Notes: generated from the letters alone by a model not told the origin. A stretch of DNA of 64,000 nucleotides from Gammaproteobacteria bacterium (GCA_021773635.1 JAJFJV010000013.1:1-64000), one strand, 5' to 3'; positions 22,443 to 31,701 are shown, counted from the first letter of the stretch. Translations and numbers: made by a program.

Positions 22443-24031
22443 GCTGTTGCCCTCTGTGGAGTGGCGGCAGGCGCCAAGAGCTCCGCGCGGGTCTGATTGC
22501 GGAGCAGGATAACGGTGGTGGATGACGCGGCGCCGCGGGTGACCAGGCCCCAGACGGCGGCCATGGCGGCATCAAACAGATCGTCGCCGACTTTCTTGTC
22601 GGCCATTTTGTAGCTGGCGTAGCTGGTACGGGTTTGTTCGGCCACGATGTTGCCGAGCTGTTGCACCAGCAGGCGGAGGCCCGCGGTGATGAGGTCGAGC
22701 GGGTTCTGGTCGTCGAAATAAGGGATGGCGCCCTGATTGTTGTGAAACACGGATTTCAGGGCCTGGGCCATGGCGTGCTTGACCATGCCCTCAAAGCGAA
22801 TGGGTGAAAACGGCCACTCGGGCCAGGTGCTGGCGGTGGAATCACCGTCGCCAATGGTGCGGCGGTCGATGGTGGTGAGATTGTCGGCAAACAGTTCGTC
22901 GTTGAGCTGGGTGAGCATGCCGACGCCGTAGGCATCGCCCAGAGCTTCGTCGGGCTGGAAATACTGCCAGAGGCCTTTGAGATCGCGCTTGACCACTTGA
23001 TCATCGGCCCCGGCTGGCCAAGTGCGAGCATAGATAAAGCAGGTATAGTTGCCGATCTGTTCGACCACTACCAGGGCATGACGGGAGGCGTAGACAGATT
23101 CACCGTGGCCACCGGCATCGTAGCCGAAGCTGATGAGGCCGCGCTTTTTGTAGGTGGCGCCGGGCAGCGGGTCGGCGAGTTCAAGCCCGGAGTCGAGGCC
23201 GGTCTGCATGGCGCGGCGGATGTGGGTCTCCCAGATGAGGTTGCGGGCGGAGACGTTGATGCACAGGAGCTGGCGCAGGTATTCATCCGGCGAGAGCTGG
23301 AGGCGCATTTCGTCCATCACGGCTTTGTTGAGGATGCCCATTTCCAGGCCGAGGTAGAGGTTGATGGTGGGGAGTGCTTGGTAGCTGTCGCCAGCGAGCA
23401 GGTCAGTGAGGGTGTCGGCGCCCTTGAATACGCCGGTGATACGGATCTGCGGGTCGTTTTTCGCATCATCGCCGGCACCGAGCCGGCGGGTGGCTCCCAT
23501 CATCAGCAGAAACCGGGAGAACAGGCGCTCGCGGGGCATGTCATCCACTTCTTCGAGGGATGCCGCGGTCATATCCCCGCCGTCTACCTGGGCCATGATG
23601 CCGTAGGCCCGCACGATGGAGCGGTTGGCGAATTGGTAGTAGGTGTCGGAGAGTTGCTGGCGTCCGGATTTGTTGTTGATCCAGGCGCTGAGGATCTGGG
23701 AGCGGCGGATAGCGTCCAGGTGATAGCCGAGATTCACCAGCGCCTGAGCCTCGCGGGGCGCGACGATGCCGAGTTCCTGATCCGCGTTGGTGGCCAGGTA
23801 CTCCAGCAGATAAAGCTCTTTGGCCACGGTCTTGCCGGTGCGCCGGCAGGAAAAGTCGATGGTGTTGGGATGCTCCCCCATCTCCATGAGCTTGAGCACC
23901 TGGGCCGCGTCCAGATCCACGTTGTGCACGTGCTTGTGCCAGGCAGCGTGATCACCGGCATAGCGCATCACCTCCCGCTCCGCCACATTCTGCATGCGGA
24001 TGCGCTGGGCACGGTTGATGCGTTTAGGCAT
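22439..24031 (-). CDS. terL: Terminase large subunit, 530 aa
   Basis: The ATPase domain is clear: FSCRRTGKTVAKEL (Walker A, CRRTGKT at residues 62-68) and AASLEEVDDMP (Walker B, acidic pair at 160-164). The C-terminal nuclease region has ISFGYDAGGHGESVYA, with an Asp in the position of the first metal ligand of the RNase H-like fold. The length is usual. It pumps DNA into proheads and cuts concatemers. It overlaps the small-terminase-like gene by eight bases and the portal gene by four, which suggests coupled translation of the packaging module. Confidence 0.92.
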   Translation of the reverse strand: MPKRINRAQRIRMQNVAEREVMRYAGDHAAWHKHVHNVDLDAAQVLKLMEMGEHPNTIDFSCRRTGKTVAKELYLLEYLATNADQELGIVAPREAQALVNLGYHLDAIRRSQILSAWINNKSGRQQLSDTYYQFANRSIVRAYGIMAQVDGGDMTAASLEEVDDMPRERLFSRFLLMMGATRRLGAGDDAKNDPQIRITGVFKGADTLTDLLAGDSYQALPTINLYLGLEMGILNKAVMDEMRLQLSPDEYLRQLLCINVSARNLIWETHIRRAMQTGLDSGLELADPLPGATYKKRGLISFGYDAGGHGESVYASRHALVVVEQIGNYTCFIYARTWPAGADDQVVKRDLKGLWQYFQPDEALGDAYGVGMLTQLNDELFADNLTTIDRRTIGDGDSTASTWPEWPFSPIRFEGMVKHAMAQALKSVFHNNQGAIPYFDDQNPLDLITAGLRLLVQQLGNIVAEQTRTSYASYKMADKKVGDDLFDAAMAAVWGLVTRGAASSTTVILLRNQTRAELLAPAATPQRATA

Positions 24032-24980
24032 CGGTGGGTGCGCCTTCGTGCTCGATCAGGATGGGGTCACGTTTGGTTTTTTCCTGGCTGCGCTCAATCA
24101 TTTCGCGCATGCCCTCCAGGGCGCTGGTCTGCCGGCGGGTGTGGTCCAGAAGGTTTTCGCGGCCTTGCTGCTGACCCGCCAGATGCCCCTCAATCATGTC
24201 CTGCTCATCCCGGCCTTGCGGAGTCATCGAAAGATCGCCCAGGGCCATGTTGTTCTTGGAAATGAAGTCGATGAGCGGGCGGAGTAGAACGTGGGCTTTC
24301 AGCTCATAAATGTTGTGGACAGCGCCACTTTTATCCGTCCATTTCGCCAGATAGGACTTCCCTTCGTGGTGATACCACTGCAGTTCCTTGATTCGTGGAC
24401 CGCCATCCGCCGCAATAGTAAAAATCATGTCGTTGATCAGTGCCTGCAGCCCGGCCTGGGTGTCGCCGCGGAGTTCGTTAAGCAGCACGGGGTCGCCGGA
24501 ATCAAAAGCCACGTGATGGCGCATGAACAGCTCCATGCGTTTCAGGCAGGCGACATGCTCCGCACAAGTGGTCTCTAGGTACTCGCAACCCTCACAGTGC
24601 GGATATTTGCCCGGGCGGGCAGGAAAATACGTGGCAACACGGGCAGAAAGGCCGTGCTTCAGTGCATTGAAACGGGTGCGGATGGCTTCTTCAGGGGTTG
24701 GATGGCCGTCGAGATTCGCGGCAGATATGGCCTTCCCTTCCGGCGTTCTGGGTCCGGTAGCCAGCGCCCAAGCCTTAAAAAGCGCCCTTTCCCACGCCGC
24801 CTGTGGGGATTCTTCCCCGCAATCCGGGCATTCAGCAAAGTAAGCGTAGGGGTGGTGGGCTAGCTCTGGAGCATCGTCAACCCGAGCGGGACGCGCCTGA
24901 AACCGTGCGCCGCAAGCGCCACAGTGGAAATTTATTGAATCCTTCGCGCTGTCTTCTGGCAAGCCCGTCTCCGGGCCCAC
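24024..24980 (-). CDS. Terminase small-subunit-like zinc-finger protein, 318 aa
   Basis: Starts at GTG 24980, with an in-frame stop just upstream. The N-terminus has a zinc finger formed by HCGACGARF (Cys20, Cys23) and ECPDCGEE (Cys51, Cys54). It is followed by TGPRTPEGKAISAANLDG and NALKHGLSAR, a motif pair found in several small phage or mobile-element proteins placed before terminase. The C-terminal half is helical. Being the first gene of the packaging module, it is probably a small terminase or its DNA-recognition partner; homology cannot be tested here. Confidence 0.7.
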   Translation of the reverse strand: MGPETGLPEDSAKDSINFHCGACGARFQARPARVDDAPELAHHPYAYFAECPDCGEESPQAAWERALFKAWALATGPRTPEGKAISAANLDGHPTPEEAIRTRFNALKHGLSARVATYFPARPGKYPHCEGCEYLETTCAEHVACLKRMELFMRHHVAFDSGDPVLLNELRGDTQAGLQALINDMIFTIAADGGPRIKELQWYHHEGKSYLAKWTDKSGAVHNIYELKAHVLLRPLIDFISKNNMALGDLSMTPQGRDEQDMIEGHLAGQQQGRENLLDHTRRQTSALEGMREMIERSQEKTKRDPILIEHEGAPTDA

Positions 24981-25012
24981 AACGGCATCGGCGCGTTAAG
25001 CGTCTTGGTACG

Positions 25013-25061
25013 CAGTAAGGATCGCCCGGGGAGCCAATTACACACCGTACGATCCTTGCTG
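25013..25061. repeat. Inverted repeat at prophage/host junction
   Basis: CAGTAAGGATCG (25013-25024) and CGATCCTTGCTG (25050-25061) are inverted copies with one mismatch, separated by 25 bases. They lie in the 176-base gap between the first packaging gene and the host dehydrogenase. The structure could belong to an attachment region, a packaging signal or a promoter region of the packaging operon. No duplicated att core or tRNA gene can be seen in the window. Confidence 0.4.
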
Positions 25062-25156
25062 AGAATCGTCGATGCAGCCCGCCAGGCGATACCCTTCAAC
25101 GGTGATACCAACCTGATTTGGTGAGATGGGATGGCCAAAAAAGCCCTGCTCCCAAA

Positions 25157-26251
25157 TTAAGGTTTGACCGCGACACGGTAGGCGCCCGAGGCCTGGGCCG
25201 CCTCAAAGGCCTCATTGGCCTGCTCCAGGGGAAAACTTCGGGAAACAAGTTCACTGAAGGGGAATGCCCCGGCATGGGTTTCGGTGAATGCCAATGCAGT
25301 GGCCAGGTCTTCGGGCGCGTAGTTGTGAACGCCCACTATTTTCGTCATGCGCCGTACGAGGGTTTCCGCGTCAAGTGGAATCGGACGACTCGGGTGCACG
25401 GCTCCGATCCAGACACAGGCGCCACCGATGCGCAGGTGCGCGAGTGAAAGCTCCATGGCGTTGGCCACACCGGTCAGGTCCATCGCCAAATCGATGCCGC
25501 GACCATCAGAGGCTTCCGCAACCATCTCCTCCAACACTTCGGGGGACTCTCCGACGCGGAAGACCCGGGTTGCGCCAAAACATCTGGCCTGCTCCAGGCG
25601 ACCCTCCTGAACATCACAGACAATTACCTCGCGCGCTCCGTCCGAACGCGCCATGGCCGTCGCCATCAGTCCCAGCATCCCGGCGCCGATGACGAGAACC
25701 GACCCGCCGTCCACAGGCATTCCCGCGACTCGAAAGCCGGCCGCCACCGTCGCGGTCGCGCAATTTACCGGGCAGGCGATCTCATCAGGCAGCGTATCGG
25801 CAACCTTGAGAATCGCCGTCCCCGGTGCAAGGTGACAGTATTCGGCAAGGCCACCGCTGAAGGGGTGATCGTCCGAAACCCGTTCGTGACCGTACTTGAA
25901 GAGGCGCTCACATTTCTGCGGCAGGCCGTTTTTACAATAGAAGCAGACCCCGCAGTTTGCGGCAACGGTCCAGGTGACACGGTCACCCATCGCCAACGCT
26001 TCCCCGTGCCAATCACGCGGGGGGTCGACCTCGGCAAGACGCTCAACGCAGCCGATGATCTCGTGTCCGAGAATGGTGGGAGTCGGCGCTGTCCGGCGCC
26101 CAAAGAAGGTCCCCACATCGCTGCCACATAAGGTAGAACACGTCACCCGTACCAGCGCTTCTCCTTTGGCGAGCGTGGGTAATACAAATTCAGCGGGCCG
26201 CAACGGTTTTCCCGGCCCGTCAAAAATCATGGCTTTACCGGTTTCATTCAT
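25157..26251 (-). CDS. Zinc-dependent alcohol dehydrogenase (phosphonate-catabolism type), 364 aa
   Basis: A medium-chain dehydrogenase with CSTLCGSDVGTFFGR (catalytic zinc Cys), ILGHEIIG (His-Glu), and a structural zinc site with several Cys (NCGVCFYCKNGLPQKC). The NAD-binding Gly motif is SVLVIGAGMLGLMATAMA. The pattern resembles dehydrogenases annotated as phosphonate-catabolism associated (HpnZ-like), but no phosphonate gene is nearby, so the substrate is unknown. It is the first host gene beyond the prophage and marks the insertion boundary. Full length and intact. Confidence 0.85.
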   Translation of the reverse strand: MNETGKAMIFDGPGKPLRPAEFVLPTLAKGEALVRVTCSTLCGSDVGTFFGRRTAPTPTILGHEIIGCVERLAEVDPPRDWHGEALAMGDRVTWTVAANCGVCFYCKNGLPQKCERLFKYGHERVSDDHPFSGGLAEYCHLAPGTAILKVADTLPDEIACPVNCATATVAAGFRVAGMPVDGGSVLVIGAGMLGLMATAMARSDGAREVIVCDVQEGRLEQARCFGATRVFRVGESPEVLEEMVAEASDGRGIDLAMDLTGVANAMELSLAHLRIGGACVWIGAVHPSRPIPLDAETLVRRMTKIVGVHNYAPEDLATALAFTETHAGAFPFSELVSRSFPLEQANEAFEAAQASGAYRVAVKP

Positions 26252-26312
26252 AGACGGAAATCTGTATCCACGCTGTAACGGGGACAGTGGCTTTTATTGG
26301 TTGATGCGGCTG

Positions 26313-27200
26313 TCAGGGCCCCTGAAGGTCATGCTCAAGAATCTCTGTGTAGTGATCCCGAAAGCTGGTTAACTGCCTTAATGATTCTGCGCTGGCCGTT
26401 TCACCTGAAACCGCCAATTCGCTGTTAATCATCTGTAACTGATTTCGGTAAAAAATATTACCAGCACCCGCATCTTCCTTAGCAAGGTATTCCACTGCCG
26501 GTGAAAAATCCGTAACCAGCGGAAAGCCGGATTCGGATACATGCCAGAGCTTTTCCGGAGTCATTTCCATCGTATTCATGAGGTGACTGTCAATCAGCTG
26601 TTCCGCCACATCACACTTGGCCGTGGTCCGGAGCCACGCATCCCGGTCCTCGGCCACCACGATGCGCGTACCTTCGAACATCAATGGGGCAGACGCCTCG
26701 AAATCGCACTCTCCATCTTCTGTGCTGGTGATATATCTCCGGAAAAAATCCAGCGCCTCCCCCTGAAAGGCCTCGGGCACGGTGCCGTCGAGGGGAACTG
26801 TCTTACAAACAGAAGGCCGGCGCTCGTAGATGGAGCAGGCTTTATCAGCCAGGGCGGGGCAAACGCCCTGCTCAAGGCTCACGTGTTCTGCAATGACCGA
26901 GACAAACAGATCGAAGGGATAGATCGGATGACGTGCTATAAATCGATAGTGTTCACGGCAAAAATCCTGCATAGCCGCGGCAAATTCCTTTTTACGTGGT
27001 GGTGAAAGGCGAAAGCTCGAGCCACCATTCCAAGCGTATATACCATCGGGATCGCGCGGGTCTGCAATGACGTGGGTACGAAAACGAATCCCGGGGATAA
27101 AAATATCTGAAAGCCCGTAGGCCTCGGCAAGGCGCATGCCCGGAGGCGCGTTGCAACAACGACCGCAGGCGGTACAGGAAAACCGAAACTCACTTACCAC
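26313..27200 (-). CDS. YkgJ-family cysteine cluster protein, 295 aa
   Basis: The N-terminal FSCTACGRCCNAPPGM (Cys9, 12, 15, 16) together with later Cys in GVCPALADKACSIYERRPSVC form the zinc/iron-chelating motif of the YkgJ/UPF0153 family. Starts at GTG 27200, seven bases after the PilZ gene. The C-terminal half is helical and without recognisable features. The family's function is not known; metal binding is the only supported property. It is probably in one operon with the tandem PilZ gene. Confidence 0.85.
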   Translation of the reverse strand: MVSEFRFSCTACGRCCNAPPGMRLAEAYGLSDIFIPGIRFRTHVIADPRDPDGIYAWNGGSSFRLSPPRKKEFAAAMQDFCREHYRFIARHPIYPFDLFVSVIAEHVSLEQGVCPALADKACSIYERRPSVCKTVPLDGTVPEAFQGEALDFFRRYITSTEDGECDFEASAPLMFEGTRIVVAEDRDAWLRTTAKCDVAEQLIDSHLMNTMEMTPEKLWHVSESGFPLVTDFSPAVEYLAKEDAGAGNIFYRNQLQMINSELAVSGETASAESLRQLTSFRDHYTEILEHDLQGP

Positions 27201-27206
27201 AATGAG

Positions 27207-27947
27207 CTAAAGGGCACGCTGCTGCATCTTGTCGTAATAGCGGCACATCACATAGTCGACTATCTCCTCTTCCATAGCGAGAAAGTCCGGAGACCGTCGG
27301 GCATCAAATTTCAGTCCGTAATAAATACCCTTGTCCTGCAATTCGCGATTGTGGATCCAGGCCGCCAGGTTTATTGCCGCCATATTGGGCGGAAGGCCAA
27401 GAGAAATCTCGACGAACTGATTGTCACCCATGGCCTGATCGGTACTTGGCGCCGCCATAGCCCCCATTCCGGTCGCGGAGATATTCATCAGCCGGGCCGT
27501 ACCCACGTTGCGCACACCGGTAGAGTCCGGGATGCGCAGCCCCACGTCGATCGGACTTTCGTTTTCCGGTTCCACGGCACGATACGCTCCACGGCGATTA
27601 AACATCTCGTAAAACTCATGGGGAAACTGCGTGTCGGCGTTCCCCTGCCCCTGGAAGTGAAAACTGTAATCCTGCTCCGACTCACGCTCCTTCTTGCCAA
27701 CCACGGTGGCTTCCAGCTCAACCGGGGCACTGAAACGTGATGAGGAAAGCGAAAGCTTGACCCGCTCACCAATCCCGAGGGCAATTGCCTCGTTGCTCGC
27801 GAAACGGGTACCTGCCCCGTCCACATTAATATCGATAACCGCCGCCGCAGAACGCTGGCCAGACGGGGTTTGCAGTGTTACCGCCATTTCATCAGCAGAA
27901 TCTGGCGTAACACGGTAGATCGCACGACGCTCCTGTTTACTCATCAT
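27207..27947 (-). CDS. Tandem PilZ-domain protein, 246 aa
   Basis: Two PilZ-like units are visible. The first has QERRAIYRV and VIDINVDGAGTRF (residues about 5-50); the second has NRRGAYRAVEP (about 117) and MNISATGMGAM (about 153). The RxxxR-like and D/N-x-S/N-x-x-G motifs are those that bind cyclic di-GMP in canonical PilZ proteins; the first unit has Asn in place of Ser. The protein could sense c-di-GMP and regulate surface or exopolysaccharide functions such as the locus in this window, but no direct link is seen. Starts ATG 27947. Confidence 0.82.
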   Translation of the reverse strand: MMSKQERRAIYRVTPDSADEMAVTLQTPSGQRSAAAVIDINVDGAGTRFASNEAIALGIGERVKLSLSSSRFSAPVELEATVVGKKERESEQDYSFHFQGQGNADTQFPHEFYEMFNRRGAYRAVEPENESPIDVGLRIPDSTGVRNVGTARLMNISATGMGAMAAPSTDQAMGDNQFVEISLGLPPNMAAINLAAWIHNRELQDKGIYYGLKFDARRSPDFLAMEEEIVDYVMCRYYDKMQQRAL

Positions 27948-27981
27948 CCCCTCCCAAAAGAATGAACTGATTCGTTAATTA

Positions 27982-28178
27982 TAGCCCCTCACTCCATTGC
28001 CATCTCCCGGCAATTACTGCGCGAGGGGCTAAAGAAATATCCCTAAACGCCGCTCACTCGCCAGAGACCCACGGGATAGCTATAAACATCATCTCGGCTT
28101 GCAGTGGGATTTCACGGCTACCTGCCCTAAACTGAGACACTGCAGGGAAGCATACCGTTGCTTAGCCAAAGTGGCTAA
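27982..28178. other. Intergenic spacer with nested and simple hairpins
   Basis: The 250-base gap between divergent genes (PilZ and the membrane repeat protein) holds a nested inverted repeat: TAGCCCCTC (27982-27990) with GAGGGGCTA (28023-28031), and inside it TTGCC (27997-28001) with GGCAA (28009-28013). Closer to the plus-strand gene is a perfect 7-base hairpin (TTAGCCA, loop AAG, TGGCTAA, 28162-28178), 18 bases before its ATG. The latter is a possible operator or RNA element. Both divergent promoters must lie here; no clear -35/-10 pair is assigned. Confidence 0.5.
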
Positions 28179-28195
28179 AAAAGGAACCAGTTAAG

Positions 28196-28801
28196 ATGAA
28201 ACAGCCCATATCGGATTCCCGCCCCCATACCGGCGATTGGGATACAGCATCAAAGGAAGAACAGGAGAGCCGACGCATCAGCGACAGCACCATAGATACA
28301 GGAAAACTGCGCGCCGTCAGGCGTGCCGTCAGGCTTGGCTCATCCGATACGGCGACTGATTCGGCAACACCACCGGGGCCAAATGCTTCGACAGACTCCG
28401 TACTTCCACGGCTGGCTAAGCTGGAACGGCAAAATCTGCTGATGAAGGTGCTGGTGGGTTTTCTCGTTCTGCTCAGCGGCTTCCTGGTTGCTGATAAATT
28501 TGTTCCGGCCAGCGCCATCGTCAAGCAAACCCTGGTCGAATCAAAGCAATTGAAGCTCATGGACAGCGATGGCAATCCCCGGCTGTTTTTGCGCATGTAT
28601 TCCCGCGTGCCGGTACTTCAGTTACTTGACCGCAACGGCAAGCCACGGATGTCTCTTGGCATGCGCTTTGACGACACCCCGTTTATCGATCTATCCGATA
28701 AGACCGGCAAGACACGCGCCACCTTTGAAATGACGGCAGAGGACAATCCTACGCTGGTGTTATTTGACGAAAAGGGCGAAACAACTTTCAAGATCAAGTA
28801 A
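28196..28801 (+). CDS. Membrane-anchored beta-repeat protein, 201 aa, function unknown
   Basis: A cytoplasmic, charged N-terminus (about 80 residues) is followed by one transmembrane segment (LLMKVLVGFLVLLSGFLVAD). The C-terminal 80 residues contain four strand-turn-strand repeats built around a D-x-x-G turn: LMDSDGNPRLFL, LLDRNGKPRMSL, LSDKTGKTRATF and LFDEKGETTFKI. They probably face the periplasm. Start ATG 28196 has AAGGA 10 bases upstream. It lies upstream of the PrsT gene and may share its transcript. The role is unknown; a cell-envelope adaptor is a guess. Confidence 0.75.
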   Translation: MKQPISDSRPHTGDWDTASKEEQESRRISDSTIDTGKLRAVRRAVRLGSSDTATDSATPPGPNASTDSVLPRLAKLERQNLLMKVLVGFLVLLSGFLVADKFVPASAIVKQTLVESKQLKLMDSDGNPRLFLRMYSRVPVLQLLDRNGKPRMSLGMRFDDTPFIDLSDKTGKTRATFEMTAEDNPTLVLFDEKGETTFKIK

Positions 28802-28907
28802 TTAATTCGATCGCAGCGTCTTTCCTGCATGGGCTCTCGTGCCATGGAGGCACACCACCCGCGTGACCATAACCACACGGTGTCCCGGCCGAGGAATCTG
28901 TACTGAT

Positions 28908-31682
28908 ATGGCAATTTTTAAACGCGCCCACAACGCAGCCGTCCGTTTCCTTATATTCCTTCTGTTTATCAGCCTTAACGCCTGTGGTGATGGTGTTGAG
29001 GAGCACTTGAAGAATGCAGATAGCTACCTCGCCCAGGGACAGTTGCGCGAAGCCGTCATCGAGCTGAAAAATGTCCTGCAAAAGGATTCCGAGCACCGTG
29101 ATGCCCGCTGGAAACTGGGTAATGTTTATCTGCAGCTCGGCCAGGGTGCGGCGGCAGCCAAGGAAATTCAGCGCGCCCGGGATCTTGGCTACGCAGAAAG
29201 CGATCTTAATCCGGCCCTCCTGAGCGCCCTCCTGCTCCAGGGTAAATTTGAAGAAGTTCTCGGACGACTGGGAACCCTGCGGGAAGCGCTGGATGAAAAA
29301 ACCCTGAGCCTGTTCCGTGCCCAAGCCTATCTCGGTCTGAATCAGCAAGATAAATCCCGCGCCGCTTTCAACAAAGTGCTGGAATTGGAACCAGAAAATC
29401 CGGAGGCGCAGAGAGGGCTGGCGGTCATTGCACTGAGCCAGCGTAAATTCAAGGAAGCGGAAAAACAGCTGGAACACACCCTGGAGGTCTCCAGCGAGGA
29501 TGTCCAGGCCTGGCTATTGAAAGGTGAACTCGAATTTTCCCAGTCCCGGTTTGAAGCGGCAAAGGCGGCCTTCGAAGCAGCCCTCAAACTATCCCCCAAT
29601 AATGCTGGCGCGCGGCTGGGGCTGGCCCGCAGCTTCCTGGCACTTGAAGATACCGGAGCGGCCGAAGAACAACTGGCCGTACTCGGCAAAGCAAGCCCCA
29701 AACACCCCTTGGTCAATTATCTGAAGGCGGTAGCAGCGCAGCAGCGACGAGATATCGATGGCGCCCAGCAGGCACTGCGCGAAGTGCTTAGCGTGCAGCC
29801 CAATCACATGCGTAGCCTGTTGCTGATGGGGGCTATTCATTACCAAAAGCGTGAGTTTGATCAGGCCAGCTCTTTTCTTGAACGCTTTACTACGGCCCTT
29901 CCCGGCCATGTTCCAGCACACAAACTGCTGGCCGCGGTACAGATGGAACAGGGACAAACTGCGCAGGCAGTGAAGACCCTGCTTGCCGTCACCGGAACCG
30001 AGACTAAGGATCCCCAGCTACTGGCCCTGCTCGGTAGCGCCTACACCAGCAACCGGGAATTTGCCAAGGGCGCCGAGTTTCTGGAAAAAGCGGCCGCTCT
30101 GGCGCCGGATGCGGCGGCTATTCGCACCCAACTCGCTATCAGCCATCTCGCTACCGGCTCGGCGGAACAAGCCGTCAGTGAGCTCAAGTCAGCGGTAAAA
30201 ATCGATCCGAAGTTTCACCGTGCCGATATGCTGTTGATATTTACCCATCTGCGCAATCGGGACTTCGATAAGGCGCTTGTAACCGCCCGCACCCTCACTG
30301 AAAAACAACCGGAAAACCCTATTCCCTGGAACCTTATGGGTGCCGCCTTTGAAGGAAAAAAAGACAAGGCTCAGGCGCGCGTGCAGTATCAAAAGGCACT
30401 GGAGATAAATCCTGACTATGTCGGCGCGGCACTCAATCTGGCCCGTATGGATCTACAGGATAACAACCCTGCGGGGGCACAAAAGCGCTACGAAGCCATT
30501 ATTGCCAGGCATCCTGCCCAAACTATCGCGCTGATGGGGCTGGCCCGGATCCATGGCCAGGCAGGCCAAATTGAAAAAGGCATTGAACTGCTGCAACAGG
30601 CCAGGCGTGGCAACGCCCGGGCCTTGCAACCGCGGCTCATGCTCATTGCCGGGCTGCTCCAGCGTGGTCAAGGCGAGGAGGCTCTGGTTATCGCCGAAGA
30701 GGCCCGTAAGCTTGCCCCGGAAAATCCGCTGGTTTTGCTTAATCTAGGGCGCGCACAACTCGCCAACGGCAAGCGCAATGATGCCCTCGCCACCTTTAGT
30801 GGCCTCACCGAGCGCTTCCCCGATGAAGCCGAGGCACATTTCCACCTTGCCCTGGCCCAAAGCCGGGCCGGAGATGCTGCCAATACCCGGGCCTCACTGG
30901 AGAAAACCCTGAAGTTGGCGCCGGACAATCTGACCACCCTGATTGCCCTCGGTAACCTGGAACTGCGTACCGGCCGACTTAAGGAGTCCCGGCTAATTGC
31001 AGCAAAAATCCGAAAACTGGCCCCCAAGGCAGCTGCCGGATCGTTGCTCCAAGGTGATATCAATATGGTAGAGCACCAACCTGCGAAGGCGCTGGCACTC
31101 TACGAAGAGGCGTTGGCTCTGCAACCAGCGGGCACCCTCGCCATCCGCCGCTACCATGCACAGCGCGCCACAGGCAAAATCATGGAGGCCTACAAAGGCC
31201 TCGAAAAATGGCTGCAGGCGCACCCGGAGGATCAGAGAGTACTTCTTAGCCTGGCCAGTATCGACCAGGTGGCCGGCCGTGATGCACTCGCCATTACTCA
31301 TTATGAAAACCTGCTGGCACGCCAGCCAAAACATATCATTGCCCTGAACAACCTCGCCTGGCTCTATCAGGGCAAGGGCGACAAGCGCGCCTTGGAGTAT
31401 GCCCGTCAGGCCTATGATCTGCTGCCCAAACGGGCCGAAATTGTCGATACCTATGGCTGGTTACTGGTACTGAATGACAAGATAGAGCGGGGACTCGGGT
31501 TATTGCGTCGCGCAGTAGAACTGGCACCCGGAAACCCGGAAATCGGCTATCACTTTGGAGCCGCCCTCGTCCGGGCGGGTGACAAGACAGCGGCGCGCGA
31601 GGCGCTGACCAGGGCCCTCGCCATTAGCAAGGATAATTTCCGTGGTCGCGATGAAGCGAAAAAATTGCTTGAAAAGCTGTAG
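28908..31682 (+). CDS. prsT: PEP-CTERM/XrtA system TPR-repeat lipoprotein PrsT, 924 aa
   Basis: The longer frame starts at 28839, but ATG 28908 gives a normal lipoprotein signal: FLIFLLFISLNAC with lipobox Cys26. About 20 tetratricopeptide repeats fill the rest (for example QLREAVIELKNVLQKDSEHR, GNVYLQLGQGAAAAKEIQRA). This layout and length match the PEP-CTERM system TPR lipoprotein family found with exosortase A and EPS loci. It probably acts as an outer-membrane-associated scaffold in exopolysaccharide secretion (inference). It precedes galE and is followed by a dispersed repeat. Confidence 0.88.
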   Translation: MAIFKRAHNAAVRFLIFLLFISLNACGDGVEEHLKNADSYLAQGQLREAVIELKNVLQKDSEHRDARWKLGNVYLQLGQGAAAAKEIQRARDLGYAESDLNPALLSALLLQGKFEEVLGRLGTLREALDEKTLSLFRAQAYLGLNQQDKSRAAFNKVLELEPENPEAQRGLAVIALSQRKFKEAEKQLEHTLEVSSEDVQAWLLKGELEFSQSRFEAAKAAFEAALKLSPNNAGARLGLARSFLALEDTGAAEEQLAVLGKASPKHPLVNYLKAVAAQQRRDIDGAQQALREVLSVQPNHMRSLLLMGAIHYQKREFDQASSFLERFTTALPGHVPAHKLLAAVQMEQGQTAQAVKTLLAVTGTETKDPQLLALLGSAYTSNREFAKGAEFLEKAAALAPDAAAIRTQLAISHLATGSAEQAVSELKSAVKIDPKFHRADMLLIFTHLRNRDFDKALVTARTLTEKQPENPIPWNLMGAAFEGKKDKAQARVQYQKALEINPDYVGAALNLARMDLQDNNPAGAQKRYEAIIARHPAQTIALMGLARIHGQAGQIEKGIELLQQARRGNARALQPRLMLIAGLLQRGQGEEALVIAEEARKLAPENPLVLLNLGRAQLANGKRNDALATFSGLTERFPDEAEAHFHLALAQSRAGDAANTRASLEKTLKLAPDNLTTLIALGNLELRTGRLKESRLIAAKIRKLAPKAAAGSLLQGDINMVEHQPAKALALYEEALALQPAGTLAIRRYHAQRATGKIMEAYKGLEKWLQAHPEDQRVLLSLASIDQVAGRDALAITHYENLLARQPKHIIALNNLAWLYQGKGDKRALEYARQAYDLLPKRAEIVDTYGWLLVLNDKIERGLGLLRRAVELAPGNPEIGYHFGAALVRAGDKTAAREALTRALAISKDNFRGRDEAKKLLEKL

Positions 31683-31701
31683 AGACATGAAAATCAAAGT
31701 T

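Larger units (their letters stand above)
1..25100 (-). mobile_element. Siphovirus-type prophage, late region (continues beyond the left edge)
   Basis: A nearly unbroken minus-strand run of head, lysis and tail genes: terminase, portal, MuF minor head protein, protease-capsid polyprotein, connectors, tail tube, frameshifted tail chaperone and tape measure. A tail tube and a tape measure with no sheath or baseplate gene indicate a long non-contractile tail. Base composition is GC-rich and genes overlap or are separated by a few bases. The right end lies between the small-terminase-like gene (start 24980) and the host dehydrogenase (stop 25157). The left end, integrase, repressor and replication genes are outside the window, so the boundary is approximate and activity cannot be judged. 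All structural reading frames seen are intact. Confidence 0.93.

Noticed and set aside
22997-24265. Plus-strand ORF (422 codons) opposite the large terminase
   Set aside because: Antisense shadow of terL; no plausible domain or ribosome binding site.
24932-25138. Short minus-strand ORF with an HTH-like stretch (AASTILSKDRTVCNW)
   Set aside because: TTG start, no binding site and overlap with the terminase small-subunit-like gene; the resemblance to a helix-turn-helix is weak.
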